From contig NZ_RHOP01000001.1 of the NCBI RefSeq assembly GCF_003946575.1, forward strand, positions 211,850 through 275,849: a stretch of DNA of 64,000 bases, read 5' to 3'. This document shows positions 7,627 to 16,472 of the stretch, one piece after another. The position numbers were made by a program, and so were the translations under genes. The DNA is from Companilactobacillus jidongensis (GTDB taxonomy: Bacteria > Bacillota > Bacilli > Lactobacillales > Lactobacillaceae). Below the pieces are notes generated by a model that saw only the letters and a program-made list of their open reading frames with translations, ran no database searches and had not been told where the DNA came from. Positions within the stretch are counted from its first letter, which is position 1; each line of letters starts with the position of its first letter.

Positions 7627-8562
7627 ATGACTAATACAAACTTACCAAAAGTAGCACTAGGAACATGGGCCTGGGGATCACAAGATGTCTTCGGTGACGC
7701 CTTAACAACATCTGACTTAAAGCCAGTCGTCGATGCTGCAATGAATTCTGGTTTAAACCTCTGGGATACAGCAACTGCCTACGGAATGGGCATTTCAGAA
7801 AACTTTGTTGGTGAATTACTGAAGGATTACAAGCGTGAAGACTATATCCTTTCAACCAAGTTCACACCACAAATGGCCGACAACAGTGACACACCCGTCG
7901 CCAATATGTTAGAAGCAAGTTTGAAACGATTGAACACTGACTACATTGATATTTACTGGATCCATAATCCAGCTGACGTTAAAAAATGGACACCACAATT
8001 GATTCCCTTAGTTAAGAGCGGCAAGATCAAACGTGTCGGCGTTTCAAATCACAACCTTGATGAAATCAAATTAGCAAATAGTATCCTACAACCAGAAGGT
8101 ATCAGTATTTCAGCTATTCAAAATCACTACAGCCTGTTATATCGTTCATCTGAAGAAGCTGGTATTATCGATTATTGTAACGAAAACAACATTGACTTCT
8201 TCTCATACATGGTTTTGGAACAAGGTGCACTCAGTGGCAGATATAACACTAAGAACCCACTACCCGCTGGTAGTGCTAGAGCTGACAAATATAACAAGAT
8301 GTTGCCAGAACTAGAAGCTCTTACAAACGGGCTAACTGGAATTGGTAAAAAGTACAATGCCTCTGCTGCACAGATTGCTGAGGCCTGGGCTATCAACAAA
8401 AACACCCTACCAATTATCGGTGTAACTAAAGAAAAATACATTGCTGAAACAAAGCAAGCTACTAATATTCAATTGACTAATGATGAGATCACACAACTTG
8501 AATCATTAGCCGATGCAACTACCGTTGAAACAAAAGGTTCATGGGAAAGTCATATGGAATAA
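7627..8562 (+). CDS. Aldo/keto reductase
   Basis: This cytoplasmic NADPH-dependent carbonyl reductase of 311 residues has an AKR TIM barrel. The catalytic tetrad is visible: D in LWDTATAYG, Y in the same motif, K in ILSTKFT and H in IYWIHNP. The cofactor-site region is IPIIGVTKEKYI-like (LPIIGVTKEKYI). The SD is AGGGAG. It sits divergently from a LysR gene and is followed by an amidohydrolase and a second reductase, suggesting a small detoxification or aromatic/keto-compound module. Substrate cannot be read from sequence. Confidence 0.92.
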   Translation: MTNTNLPKVALGTWAWGSQDVFGDALTTSDLKPVVDAAMNSGLNLWDTATAYGMGISENFVGELLKDYKREDYILSTKFTPQMADNSDTPVANMLEASLKRLNTDYIDIYWIHNPADVKKWTPQLIPLVKSGKIKRVGVSNHNLDEIKLANSILQPEGISISAIQNHYSLLYRSSEEAGIIDYCNENNIDFFSYMVLEQGALSGRYNTKNPLPAGSARADKYNKMLPELEALTNGLTGIGKKYNASAAQIAEAWAINKNTLPIIGVTKEKYIAETKQATNIQLTNDEITQLESLADATTVETKGSWESHME

Positions 8563-8575
8563 TTGCTTTTTTCTA

Positions 8576-8606
8576 TTGGCTTGAAGTTAACTTCAAGGTA
8601 TATCAT
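8576..8606 (+). promoter_or_regulatory. MerR-type promoter with 19-bp spacer and 18-bp palindrome
   Basis: TTGGCT (8576-8581) and TATCAT (8601-8606) are separated by 19 bp. A perfect palindrome, CTTGAAGTTAACTTCAAG (8580-8597), lies in the spacer. Overlong spacers with a central dyad are the hallmark of promoters activated by MerR-family proteins. Confidence 0.75.
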
Positions 8607-8635
8607 GTTAAGTATTGAAGGGAGTAACTAATCAT

Positions 8636-9541
8636 ATGACTAAAATTGACGTATTCGCACATGTACTACCTGTAAATTTTTACAATCGTATGCAAAAATT
8701 TGATAATAATTTATTAGCTAAGAATCCTTATTTACACAATGATGTACTAACTAATATTGAGAAAATAAAGGCTGGCTTAGCCTCTGATGTTAAACAAGTT
8801 ATTTCCAATGTGAATCTAAACCCTGAAGACTACGTTGATGACAAAACGTCAGTTGAGTTGTGTCGTCATGCTAATGAGGAACTGATTTCCATGGTAAAAG
8901 ATAATGATATTTTCGTATCTGCGGTAGCGATGTTGCCCATGAACTCAGTCTCTGAAGCTATAAAAATTATTAACGAACAAGTAGTTAGAAATGACGAACT
9001 AATTGGCGTTCAACTCTTTACTAGAGCTCTAAACAAACCAATCACTTCCGATGAATACGAACCAATTTTTGCTAAATTAAATGAATTGAACATTCCGATC
9101 TGGTTGCATCCAGTCTTTGATGAATCTCGCAACGACAACAATATTACTTTCAGTTGGGAATATGAATTAACACAGGCAATGTACAATATCGTCAAAAAAG
9201 GCTATTTCCAAAAATACCCTGACTTAAAAGTTATCGTCCATCATGCTGGTGCCATGATTCCTTTCTTCTCACAACGTATCAAATATACGATGTCTGAAAC
9301 TGAATACAAAGACTTCAAAAAGTTCTATGTTGATACTGCCCTACTCGGAAATTCTAAGGCACTAGAATTAACCGTCGACTTCTTTGGAGCCAGTCACGTA
9401 TTGTTTGGAACAGATGCTCCGTTTGGCATTCCGCCTTATGGTGCAACCGATGAAATCGTATCTGCCATCGATAAGATGAACATTTCCGCAGATCAAAAAA
9501 ATATGATTTATACAAATAACTTAAAAAATATACTTAAATAA
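8636..9541 (+). CDS. Amidohydrolase-family (ACMSD-like) protein
   Basis: The protein has 301 residues from the ATG at 8636, with AAGGGAG upstream; a TTG at 8615 opens the frame earlier but precludes that SD. It belongs to the amidohydrolase-2 superfamily of metal-dependent hydrolases and decarboxylases. Metal and active-site landmarks are IWLHPVFDES, VIVHHAGAMIPFF and LFGTDAPFG. The usual N-terminal HxH reads FAH (IDVFAHVLP), so the first metal ligand is replaced. It is probably cotranscribed with the reductase at 9555 from the MerR-type promoter at 8576. Reaction unknown; decarboxylation or hydrolysis of a cyclic or aromatic acid would fit the family. Confidence 0.82.
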   Translation: MTKIDVFAHVLPVNFYNRMQKFDNNLLAKNPYLHNDVLTNIEKIKAGLASDVKQVISNVNLNPEDYVDDKTSVELCRHANEELISMVKDNDIFVSAVAMLPMNSVSEAIKIINEQVVRNDELIGVQLFTRALNKPITSDEYEPIFAKLNELNIPIWLHPVFDESRNDNNITFSWEYELTQAMYNIVKKGYFQKYPDLKVIVHHAGAMIPFFSQRIKYTMSETEYKDFKKFYVDTALLGNSKALELTVDFFGASHVLFGTDAPFGIPPYGATDEIVSAIDKMNISADQKNMIYTNNLKNILK

Positions 9542-9554
9542 AAGAAGATCAATA

Positions 9555-10565
9555 ATGAAATATACAAAATTTGGTAACACTGGCTTAGATGTTTCAAGAA
9601 TCGCCTTGGGCACTATGGGATTCGGTAATGCTTCAACTGGCATGTTTCCTTGGGCCATTGATGAAGAGAAGAGTCAAGATGTCATCAAGACAGCACTAGA
9701 CTTAGGTATTAATTTCTTTGACACTGCTAATATTTATTCCCATGGAGATAGTGAAAAATTTATCGGAGATGCCTTGAAGAAATACGCTGACCGAGACGAA
9801 ATAGTCCTAGCCACGAAAGTATTTTTCACACCTGAACAAAAGCCCAATTACGCTGGCCTATCACGTAAAGCCATCATGTCTCAAATCGACCAAAGTTTAA
9901 AACGTCTTCAAACTGATTATGTTGACTTATACATAATTCACCGTTGGGATTACAACACACCTATTGAAGAAACGATGGAAGCTCTACACGATGTCGTAAA
10001 ATCTGGAAAAGCAAGATACATCGGTGCTTCTGCAATGTTTGCTTGGCAATTCGAAGAAGCTCAGGCTGTCGCAAAAGAACACGGTTGGACAGAATTTGTC
10101 TCTATGCAAAATCACATGAACTTGTTGTACCGCGAAGAAGAACGGGAAATGATGCCACTTTGCGAAGAAAAGAATATTGCTGTGACACCATATAGTCCTC
10201 TAGCTTCTGGACGTTTGGCAAGAGACTGGACTGCCACAACCAAACGTTTTGAAACTGATAAGGTTGCTCGTTCCAAATATGATTCAACCGAAGATCAAGA
10301 CGAACCAATTGTTCAACGAGTTGGTAAAATTGCTGAAAAATATGGAGTAAAACGTGCTCAAATCGCACTTGCTTGGTTACTACAAAAACCACAAGTTGTG
10401 GCGCCAATCGTCGGTGCTACTAAAAAGAATCACCTAGTTGATGCAGTTGACGCCTTAGACATTACCTTGAGTAAGGAAGATGTTGACTTCTTAGAAGAAC
10501 CATATTTACCACACAAATTAGTCGGAGCATTTACCAAAGCTGATGCTGATGATTACAATAGATAA
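9555..10565 (+). CDS. Aldo/keto reductase, YajO-like
   Basis: This NADPH-dependent reductase of 336 residues resembles the AKR subgroup containing YajO and the general stress protein YhdN. It opens MKYTKFGNTGLDVSRIALGTMGFG. The tetrad residues appear in FFDTANIYSHGDSE (D and Y), LATKVFF (K) and YIIHRWD (H). The C-terminal cofactor segment is VVAPIVGATKKNHL. It starts 13 bp after the amidohydrolase, so the pair form an operon. It is only distantly similar to the reductase at 7627, so they are not a recent duplication. Confidence 0.92.
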   Translation: MKYTKFGNTGLDVSRIALGTMGFGNASTGMFPWAIDEEKSQDVIKTALDLGINFFDTANIYSHGDSEKFIGDALKKYADRDEIVLATKVFFTPEQKPNYAGLSRKAIMSQIDQSLKRLQTDYVDLYIIHRWDYNTPIEETMEALHDVVKSGKARYIGASAMFAWQFEEAQAVAKEHGWTEFVSMQNHMNLLYREEEREMMPLCEEKNIAVTPYSPLASGRLARDWTATTKRFETDKVARSKYDSTEDQDEPIVQRVGKIAEKYGVKRAQIALAWLLQKPQVVAPIVGATKKNHLVDAVDALDITLSKEDVDFLEEPYLPHKLVGAFTKADADDYNR

Positions 10566-10603
10566 AAAAATACCTCCCGAAATATTTTCGAGAGGTATTT
10601 TTT
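10564..10603. terminator. Bidirectional intrinsic terminator
   Basis: TACCTCCCGAAA (10571-10582) pairs with TTTCGAGAGGTA (10586-10597) with one mismatch and a 3-base loop, between A and T runs. It is shared by the reductase (+) and the acetyltransferase (-). Confidence 0.92.
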
Positions 10604-10605
10604 GT

Positions 10606-11127
10606 CTACATATTCAATTCATAAGCCACACGACGGTCGTCTTCCTTAGGACCTACGTATATAATGCCACGATACTTGAAACCAAATTTTTCAGAAACAT
10701 GTTGCATTCCTTTGTTCATTTCATGTGTATCGATACGGAAATTTCTAAATCCTAAACCATAACCGATCGTAAACATATTTGACATCAAGAAGTCGCTCAA
10801 ATGCTTGCCGCGATAGCCGTCACCAATAGCAACACGATGCAACGTTGCATACTTATCAGTTGTATTATTCCAACTACCATCTTGAATAACTTCATAATGA
10901 GGATCATCTGATTGCATCAAACAAGTATAACCGACTAGCTCACCGTTAACTATCAAGACATAGCCACGCCCTACTTGTAAATCCTCTTCAAGAACGGTAC
11001 GACTAGGTTCACCATCTTGCCATTGCGGACTACCACTACCTTTGATCAAATTCTTAGCATCGTTGATAACTTTGATAATTTGTTCTAAATCTTCATCTTG
11101 AGCTTTTCTTACAAATACATTAAACAT
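10606..11127 (-). CDS. GNAT-family N-acetyltransferase
   Basis: This cytoplasmic acetyltransferase of 173 residues has the GNAT fold. Acetyl-CoA-binding motif A is LHRVAIGDGYRGKHLSDFLM (about 99-118), followed by NKGMQHVSEKFGFKYRGII, the usual motif B. The N-terminus (VRKAQDEDLEQIIKVINDA) is the family start. The SD GGGAG fits the ATG. It has its own back-to-back promoter with the MFS exporter, so the two may respond to one signal. The substrate is unknown. Confidence 0.88.
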   Translation of the reverse strand: MFNVFVRKAQDEDLEQIIKVINDAKNLIKGSGSPQWQDGEPSRTVLEEDLQVGRGYVLIVNGELVGYTCLMQSDDPHYEVIQDGSWNNTTDKYATLHRVAIGDGYRGKHLSDFLMSNMFTIGYGLGFRNFRIDTHEMNKGMQHVSEKFGFKYRGIIYVGPKEDDRRVAYELNM

Positions 11128-11164
11128 TCAATTCACTCCCTAAACATAAAACTCGATGTTTCTA

Positions 11165-11192
11165 ATAATAATCTAACTTGGAATAATGTCAA
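11165..11192 (-). promoter_or_regulatory. Promoter of the GNAT gene
   Basis: TTGACA (11192-11187) and TATTAT (11170-11165) are 16 bp apart on the minus strand. The -35 is the mirror image of the -35 of the MFS promoter 12 bp away, forming an inverted repeat between the two. Confidence 0.7.
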
Positions 11193-11204
11193 TTCTAGAT
11201 TAAT

Positions 11205-11233
11205 TTGACAAAACCATCTATTAATCAGATGAT
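11205..11233 (+). promoter_or_regulatory. Promoter of the MFS exporter gene
   Basis: Consensus TTGACA (11205-11210), a 17-bp spacer and GATGAT (11228-11233). It lies back-to-back with the acetyltransferase promoter. Confidence 0.6.
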
Positions 11234-11277
11234 TGTAAAAGTCGTATTTTTTACATATATAAGGAAGTGCATCGTTA

Positions 11278-12654
11278 ATGAATCAAAAAGCCAAATTATC
11301 GTTGGCAATTGTTACCATTGGAAGTTTCTTCGGAGTGTTAAGTTCCACCTTGATGAGTACTGCCTTACCATCAATCATGAAAACTTTTTCTATTACCACA
11401 TCAATGGGACAATGGTTAACAAATGGCTATATTCTAGTTAATGCCATTATGATTCCCACCAGTGCTTTCTTACTCAAAAAATTTTCATTTAAAGATCTCT
11501 ATTTATTCTTCTCGACTATTTTTTTATTAGGGACCATCTTCGGTGCCCTCTCGCAACAATACGTCTTTTTGATAACTGGACGAATGATCCAAGCCATCGG
11601 TGCCGGTGTCATGATGCCACTAGTTAACGTGATGGCAATGAACTCCGCCGAAAGACAAGATCAAGGTAAAGTCATGGGCATAATTGGGCTCGCATTCAAC
11701 TTCGCACCAGTTGTTGGTCCAACTTTATCAGGATTCGTGTTGTCAGTCTTATCCTGGCGTTATTTATTTATTTTGGTTATTCCATTCACAGCAATAAACA
11801 TCATTCTATCAATCATCTTTTTAAAGGGAAATCATCAAGAAACAAAACTTAAATTCAATACAACAGGACTACTCTTGTCTAGTTTAGGATTGTTGTTCCT
11901 ACTATATGGACTGTCAAATATAGGAACGGCTAATTTTTTAAGCCTCAATATTGGCGGATCTGCACTAATTGGTCTTATTATTCTGATATTATTTGTACTA
12001 ACTCAGCGACGAAATGAATCCCCATTCATTAACCTGAACATATTTAATTACAAACAATACAATGTCGCCGTTGTCATAAATATGATTTTAATGGTAACAA
12101 TGTACAGTAATTCTATTATCATTCCGATCCTAGTTCAGAATGTTATGCATTACAGTGCATTACAATCGGGATTAGTCGTTCTACCTGGTGCAACTTTTAC
12201 CGCCATAATGTCGCCAATCAGCGGTCGCTTATATGATAGGTTTGGAGTTAAACGACTGGTTATTTCAGGTTTAATAGTTGATTGTATCGGTACTGGGCTA
12301 CAATCATTCACAACATTATCCACATCGATTCTGGTTGTAACCTTGGGGCAAACCATCAGACAGATGGGTTTATGCCAAGTTTTGATCCCCATTCAGACCC
12401 AAGCTTTAGCCTCTATTCCACACGAAATATTGCCTGACGGTGTTGCAACTTATAATACTTTAAGACAAGTGGCGGCATCATTTGGTACAGCATTGTTAGT
12501 CGGTGTCATCAGTATGTCAACTCGTGCTAATCCGGGTAATTATTTAGCTAGTGAGTTGATCGGTATTAAGATTGGTTTCGTAGTTTCACTTAGTATGATA
12601 ATTGTTTGCTTGGTAATGACACGTTGGTTGGTTTCTCGAACTTCCGAGGTTTAG
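11278..12654 (+). CDS. MFS multidrug exporter, DHA2-like
   Basis: This integral membrane drug:H+ antiporter has 458 residues, with 13-14 hydrophobic helices predicted by eye. Family marks are the first-helix region (SSTLMSTALPSIMKTF), the motif-A-like loop LITGRMIQAIGAGVMMPL and motif C in helix 5 (AFNFAPVVGPTLSGFVL), which is diagnostic of export rather than uptake. A second motif-A-like loop is SPISGRLYDRFGVKR. The SD is AAGGAAG. It is monocistronic, with the terminator at 12727. The substrate spectrum is unknown. Confidence 0.92.
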   Translation: MNQKAKLSLAIVTIGSFFGVLSSTLMSTALPSIMKTFSITTSMGQWLTNGYILVNAIMIPTSAFLLKKFSFKDLYLFFSTIFLLGTIFGALSQQYVFLITGRMIQAIGAGVMMPLVNVMAMNSAERQDQGKVMGIIGLAFNFAPVVGPTLSGFVLSVLSWRYLFILVIPFTAINIILSIIFLKGNHQETKLKFNTTGLLLSSLGLLFLLYGLSNIGTANFLSLNIGGSALIGLIILILFVLTQRRNESPFINLNIFNYKQYNVAVVINMILMVTMYSNSIIIPILVQNVMHYSALQSGLVVLPGATFTAIMSPISGRLYDRFGVKRLVISGLIVDCIGTGLQSFTTLSTSILVVTLGQTIRQMGLCQVLIPIQTQALASIPHEILPDGVATYNTLRQVAASFGTALLVGVISMSTRANPGNYLASELIGIKIGFVVSLSMIIVCLVMTRWLVSRTSEV

Positions 12655-12726
12655 TACTTTGTTGTTGGAACATCGAATTCTTCATTTGCACAGCAGGTGA
12701 AGTTATTTTCAACAGTAGGAAAAAAT

Positions 12727-12758
12727 AGGAGCATCCACAAAAATGGATGCTCCTTTTC
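12727..12758. terminator. Intrinsic terminator, convergent genes
   Basis: AGGAGCATCCA (12727-12737) pairs with TGGATGCTCCT (12744-12754) around CAAAAA, followed by T. It lies between the exporter (+) and degV (-). Confidence 0.9.
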
Positions 12759-12764
12759 AATACA

Positions 12765-13631
12765 CTATTTAATTGTCTGCCAATCCTCTTGCCAAATGAT
12801 TCCCATCGTCTTCTCACCAGTATGAACACTGATAGCGGGACCAAGTGAACTTTGAGTAACTCGAATCTGAGGAAATTTCTCTTCTAATTCTTTAGTCCAA
12901 GCATCTGACAACTCTTGATTATTCGCATCGATAATTGTTGCATGAACCTTATAATCTACAGTGTCAAGCGTCTCTTGAATCTTCTCACACATCAACTTGA
13001 ATACTCGCTTCATGGTACGTTCTTTACCAATAGCAATTATCTTACCTTCTTCATCAAAAGTAAGCATTGGTTTAATATTCAAAAGATTACCAATAACCGC
13101 TGACCTGTTACTCAACCGACCAGTACGCATCAAGTGCTTCAAATTATCAACCGCAAAACGTACTTCCATCGTCTCACGTAAATTCAATAACTTCGGCATG
13201 ATCTCTTCTGGCTCTTGACCTTCTTTAACTAACTTACCGGCTAATAAAACCAAATTAGCTTCACCAGCGCTCGCCACTAATGAATCAAACGGAAAGGTTT
13301 CTGCTTTGTCATAATCCTTACAAAACATTCGTAAATTATCCATGAATGAAGTTATCCCACTAGATAAATGAATTGAAATAATTTTATCGTAACCTTTTGA
13401 AACCAAGTCATCATAGGCTTCCTCAATTTGGCCCATTGAAACTTGAGACGTAGTTGGTAATTCTTCTTCAGTATTTAGATAATCATAAAACTTATCTAGT
13501 CCTAATTCTTCTGTTTCTTTGTATTGTTTATTTCCCAAAATAACTGTAATTGGTAACACTCTAATATTGAATTCTTCAATCTGTTCGGGTGTTAAATATG
13601 AAGCCGTATCCGTCACAATTGCCGTTGGCAT
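12765..13631 (-). CDS. DegV-family fatty-acid-binding protein
   Basis: The protein has 288 residues. DegV/FakB proteins bind a single fatty acid and present it to the kinase FakA for phospholipid synthesis. Seen here are the N-terminal IVTDTASYLTPEQ, the hydroxyl-binding loop region PTTSQVSMGQ, the second loop IHLSSGITSF and the DNLKHLMRTGRLSNRSAVIGNLLNIKP segment that is near-universal in the family. Length is normal. It has its own SD (GAGGACG) and appears monocistronic. Which fatty acid it prefers is not visible. Confidence 0.92.
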   Translation of the reverse strand: MPTAIVTDTASYLTPEQIEEFNIRVLPITVILGNKQYKETEELGLDKFYDYLNTEEELPTTSQVSMGQIEEAYDDLVSKGYDKIISIHLSSGITSFMDNLRMFCKDYDKAETFPFDSLVASAGEANLVLLAGKLVKEGQEPEEIMPKLLNLRETMEVRFAVDNLKHLMRTGRLSNRSAVIGNLLNIKPMLTFDEEGKIIAIGKERTMKRVFKLMCEKIQETLDTVDYKVHATIIDANNQELSDAWTKELEEKFPQIRVTQSSLGPAISVHTGEKTMGIIWQEDWQTIK

Positions 13632-13767
13632 AACTCGTCCTCTTTTTTCCTTCTAAATATATAAAAGTATTGCTTAAAGCATAACATAACTGTCATATAT
13701 TTCTATTATGAAATGGCTTGTTCTATCACTAACATATTTTGTTTACTAGTTGTTTACTCGATGTACC

Positions 13768-13817
13768 TTGCTCATACTACCGAAAGGAGTTATTATTAGT
13801 TAGTAAACATTTACTAA
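13768..13817 (+). promoter_or_regulatory. galKTR promoter and GalR-type operator
   Basis: TTGCTC (13768-13773), 17 bp, then TATTAT (13791-13796). The dyad TTAGTAAA-CA-TTTACTAA (13800-13817) covers the expected start point. This is the form of LacI/GalR operators in lactic bacteria. Upstream, TTTACTAGTTGTTTACT (13742-13758) holds two more half-site-like TTTACT elements. Confidence 0.8.
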
Positions 13818-13831
13818 ATATGGAGAAAATT

Positions 13832-15007
13832 ATGAAAACAGATAACCTTTTGTCAGATTTTAAGAGCATATTTAATAGCAAGGCTGAGCGATTATTCTTC
13901 TCACCAGGACGAATCAACTTGATTGGTGAGCACACCGATTACAATGGTGGCAATGTTTTCCCATGTGCCATCAGCTTGGGAACATACGCTGCTTATGGAT
14001 CACGTGATGACGACGTGGTTCAATTATATTCAGCTAACTTTCCAGAAAATGGAATTATTAGTTTTACAACTACTGATTTGGATTATAACAAAGCTGATGA
14101 TTGGGCCAATTATCCACGTGGAATTATGTATTACCTTGTAGAACACGGCTATAGTTTCGACCATGGATTCAATCTCTTCATCCATGGAAACTTACCTGAT
14201 GGAGCTGGACTCTCTTCTTCAGCATCAATTGAATTATTAATGGGAACAATTTTAAACACAGTCTTCGACCTTGAAGTTGATCAATTAGACTTAGTCAAGA
14301 TTGGGCAAGAAGACGAAAACAAATACATCGGTGTCAATTCAGGAATCATGGATCAATTCGCAGTTGGTATGGGTAAAAAAGATCAAGCAATTTTACTCGA
14401 CACTAACACGATGAACTATCAATATGCACCCGTTGAATTAGGAAGCCACGTTATTGTGATCATGAATACTAACAAGCGGCGTGAATTAGCTGATTCTAAA
14501 TACAACGAACATCGTAGTGAGTGTGAACAAGCGCTTGAAAGACTACAATCAGCTTTACCTATTAAGTCACTGGGTGATTTGACAATTGATGAATTTGATC
14601 AGAATTCATATTTGATAAATGACAATACCTTGATTCGTCGTGCTCGTCATGCTGTTTTCGAAAACCAACGCACCCTTCGTGCAATCGATAAATTACAGCA
14701 AAATGACCTAGTTAGTTTTGGAAAACTAGTTAACGCATCACACGTTTCACTTCACTATGACTATGAAGTTACTGGTCAAGAACTCGATACGCTCGTTGAA
14801 ACAGCTTGGCAGCAACCTGGAGTCTTGGGTGCTCGTATGACTGGTGCTGGATTCGGTGGCTGTGCAATTGCTATCGTTGAAAAAGACCAGGTGGAAAACT
14901 TCAAAGAAAATGTCGGTGAAACTTATAAACAAATCATCGGTTATAACGCTGACTTCTACATTGCGGAAATATCCGATGGACCAATAGAATTAAAGGTGGA
15001 AAAATAA
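13832..15007 (+). CDS. galK: Galactokinase
   Basis: This enzyme of 391 residues phosphorylates galactose at C1 with ATP, the first step of the Leloir pathway in the cytoplasm. GHMP-kinase motifs are in order: galactose-binding FFSPGRINLIGEHTDYNGG, ATP loop LPDGAGLSSSASIELLMG and C-terminal GARMTGAGFGGCAIA. The start is the ATG at 13832 with GGAGA upstream; the open frame to 13739 covers the promoter and operator and is not coding. It is first of three genes, one base from galT. Confidence 0.96.
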   Translation: MKTDNLLSDFKSIFNSKAERLFFSPGRINLIGEHTDYNGGNVFPCAISLGTYAAYGSRDDDVVQLYSANFPENGIISFTTTDLDYNKADDWANYPRGIMYYLVEHGYSFDHGFNLFIHGNLPDGAGLSSSASIELLMGTILNTVFDLEVDQLDLVKIGQEDENKYIGVNSGIMDQFAVGMGKKDQAILLDTNTMNYQYAPVELGSHVIVIMNTNKRRELADSKYNEHRSECEQALERLQSALPIKSLGDLTIDEFDQNSYLINDNTLIRRARHAVFENQRTLRAIDKLQQNDLVSFGKLVNASHVSLHYDYEVTGQELDTLVETAWQQPGVLGARMTGAGFGGCAIAIVEKDQVENFKENVGETYKQIIGYNADFYIAEISDGPIELKVEK

Positions 15008-15008
15008 T

Positions 15009-16472
15009 ATGAATGCAATCGATAAATTTGTCGATGTAATTATTAGTTCAGACAATAATTATCAAGAATTGGATCGTATCTACTTAATCAATCGTGTCAG
15101 AGCATTGGTTGGTGATGAATGTACTCTCAATGGCAAAAACTTACTAGTAGTTCGTGATGCTTTGATTCAAACCGCTATCCAGAATCAAAAAATCACGAAT
15201 ACACCTACCGAAAAAGAAATATTGAGTGACCAACTGATGGATTTGTACACACCAACTCCATCAGAGGTGAACCAAAAATTTTGGAATTTATATCAAAAAA
15301 ATCCAGAGTCTGCCACTAACTACTTCTATGAACTAAGTCGTAAAAATGATTACATCAAAACAAAGGCAATCGCCAAAAACATTTCTTATACAACCGCAAC
15401 TGATTATGGTGACTTAGAAATAACCATCAATCTCTCCAAACCTGAGAAGGATCCTAAGGCAATTGCCGAAGCTAGCGTTCAAACCCAAAATGGCTATCCA
15501 AAATGCCAATTATGTATGGAAAACGAAGGTTACCTGGGAAGGCTTGGTTACCCAGCTCGAAGTAATCACCGCATTATCCGCTTCATGCTCGGAGGCGAAA
15601 CTTGGGGATTCCAGTACTCCCCTTATGCCTACTTTACTGAGCATGCAATCTTCCTGTCACACATTCATCGTCCTATGATTATCAATCAGCATACTTTCAA
15701 CAACCTACTAGAAATCACTAAACAATTTCCACAATATTTCGTTGGTAGTAATGCTGATCTACCGATTGTCGGCGGCTCAATGCTTTCACATGACCACTAT
15801 CAAGGTGGACGTCATGAATTCCCAATGATGAAGGCTCCTATCGTTAAAAAAATCAATTTGCCAATCAACAATGTTGAGGCTGGTATCGTCAAATGGCCAT
15901 TGTCGGATATTAGACTGATCAGTGATACCCCTGAACAATTGATCAAGGCTGCTACGCTAATTCATAAACATTGGAAATCATATTCTGACGCATCAGTTGA
16001 TGTTCGTGCATATACAGATGATATTAGTCATCACACGGTTACACCGATTGCTTACCGAAAAGATGATCAATACGTACTCGATATCGTCCTACGTGACAAC
16101 CAAACCTCAGCAAAATACCCAGACGGAATCTTCCATCCTCACAAGCAATATCAACACATAAAGAAAGAAAATATTGGTTTGATCGAAGTCATGGGACGTG
16201 CAATCCTCCCTGCTAGATTAAAAGCTGAATTAATTGAAGTTGAAAAATACTTATTAGATCAACCTAACAAAATGGCTGAATACCATCATCAATGGGCCGA
16301 TCAACTCAAGCAAAAATATGAATTAACTTCTGAAAATGTCGAAGATGTTGTTAATACAGAAACTGGATTAGTATTTTCTCACGTATTAGAAAATGCCGGT
16401 GTATACAAATGGGATGATCAAGGAAGAAAAGCCTTTGATAAATTTATTAATAGTCTAAATGAGGTGAAATAA
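15009..16472 (+). CDS. galT: UDP-glucose--hexose-1-phosphate uridylyltransferase, Firmicute type
   Basis: This enzyme of 487 residues exchanges UMP between UDP-glucose and galactose-1-phosphate. It is the long type-2 form of lactobacilli and bacilli, not the ~350-residue E. coli form. Marks are CQLCMENEGYLGR, the HxH-like active-site region GGSMLSHDHYQGGRHEFPM and SPYAYFTEHAIF. It starts one base after the galK stop, so translation is coupled. No galE or galM lies in the window; galU is 30 kb away. Confidence 0.95.
   Translation: MNAIDKFVDVIISSDNNYQELDRIYLINRVRALVGDECTLNGKNLLVVRDALIQTAIQNQKITNTPTEKEILSDQLMDLYTPTPSEVNQKFWNLYQKNPESATNYFYELSRKNDYIKTKAIAKNISYTTATDYGDLEITINLSKPEKDPKAIAEASVQTQNGYPKCQLCMENEGYLGRLGYPARSNHRIIRFMLGGETWGFQYSPYAYFTEHAIFLSHIHRPMIINQHTFNNLLEITKQFPQYFVGSNADLPIVGGSMLSHDHYQGGRHEFPMMKAPIVKKINLPINNVEAGIVKWPLSDIRLISDTPEQLIKAATLIHKHWKSYSDASVDVRAYTDDISHHTVTPIAYRKDDQYVLDIVLRDNQTSAKYPDGIFHPHKQYQHIKKENIGLIEVMGRAILPARLKAELIEVEKYLLDQPNKMAEYHHQWADQLKQKYELTSENVEDVVNTETGLVFSHVLENAGVYKWDDQGRKAFDKFINSLNEVK

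Noticed and set aside
13739..13831. N-terminal extension of galactokinase
   Set aside because: It would place the gal promoter and operator inside the gene; the ATG at 13832 has an SD and gives the family N-terminus.
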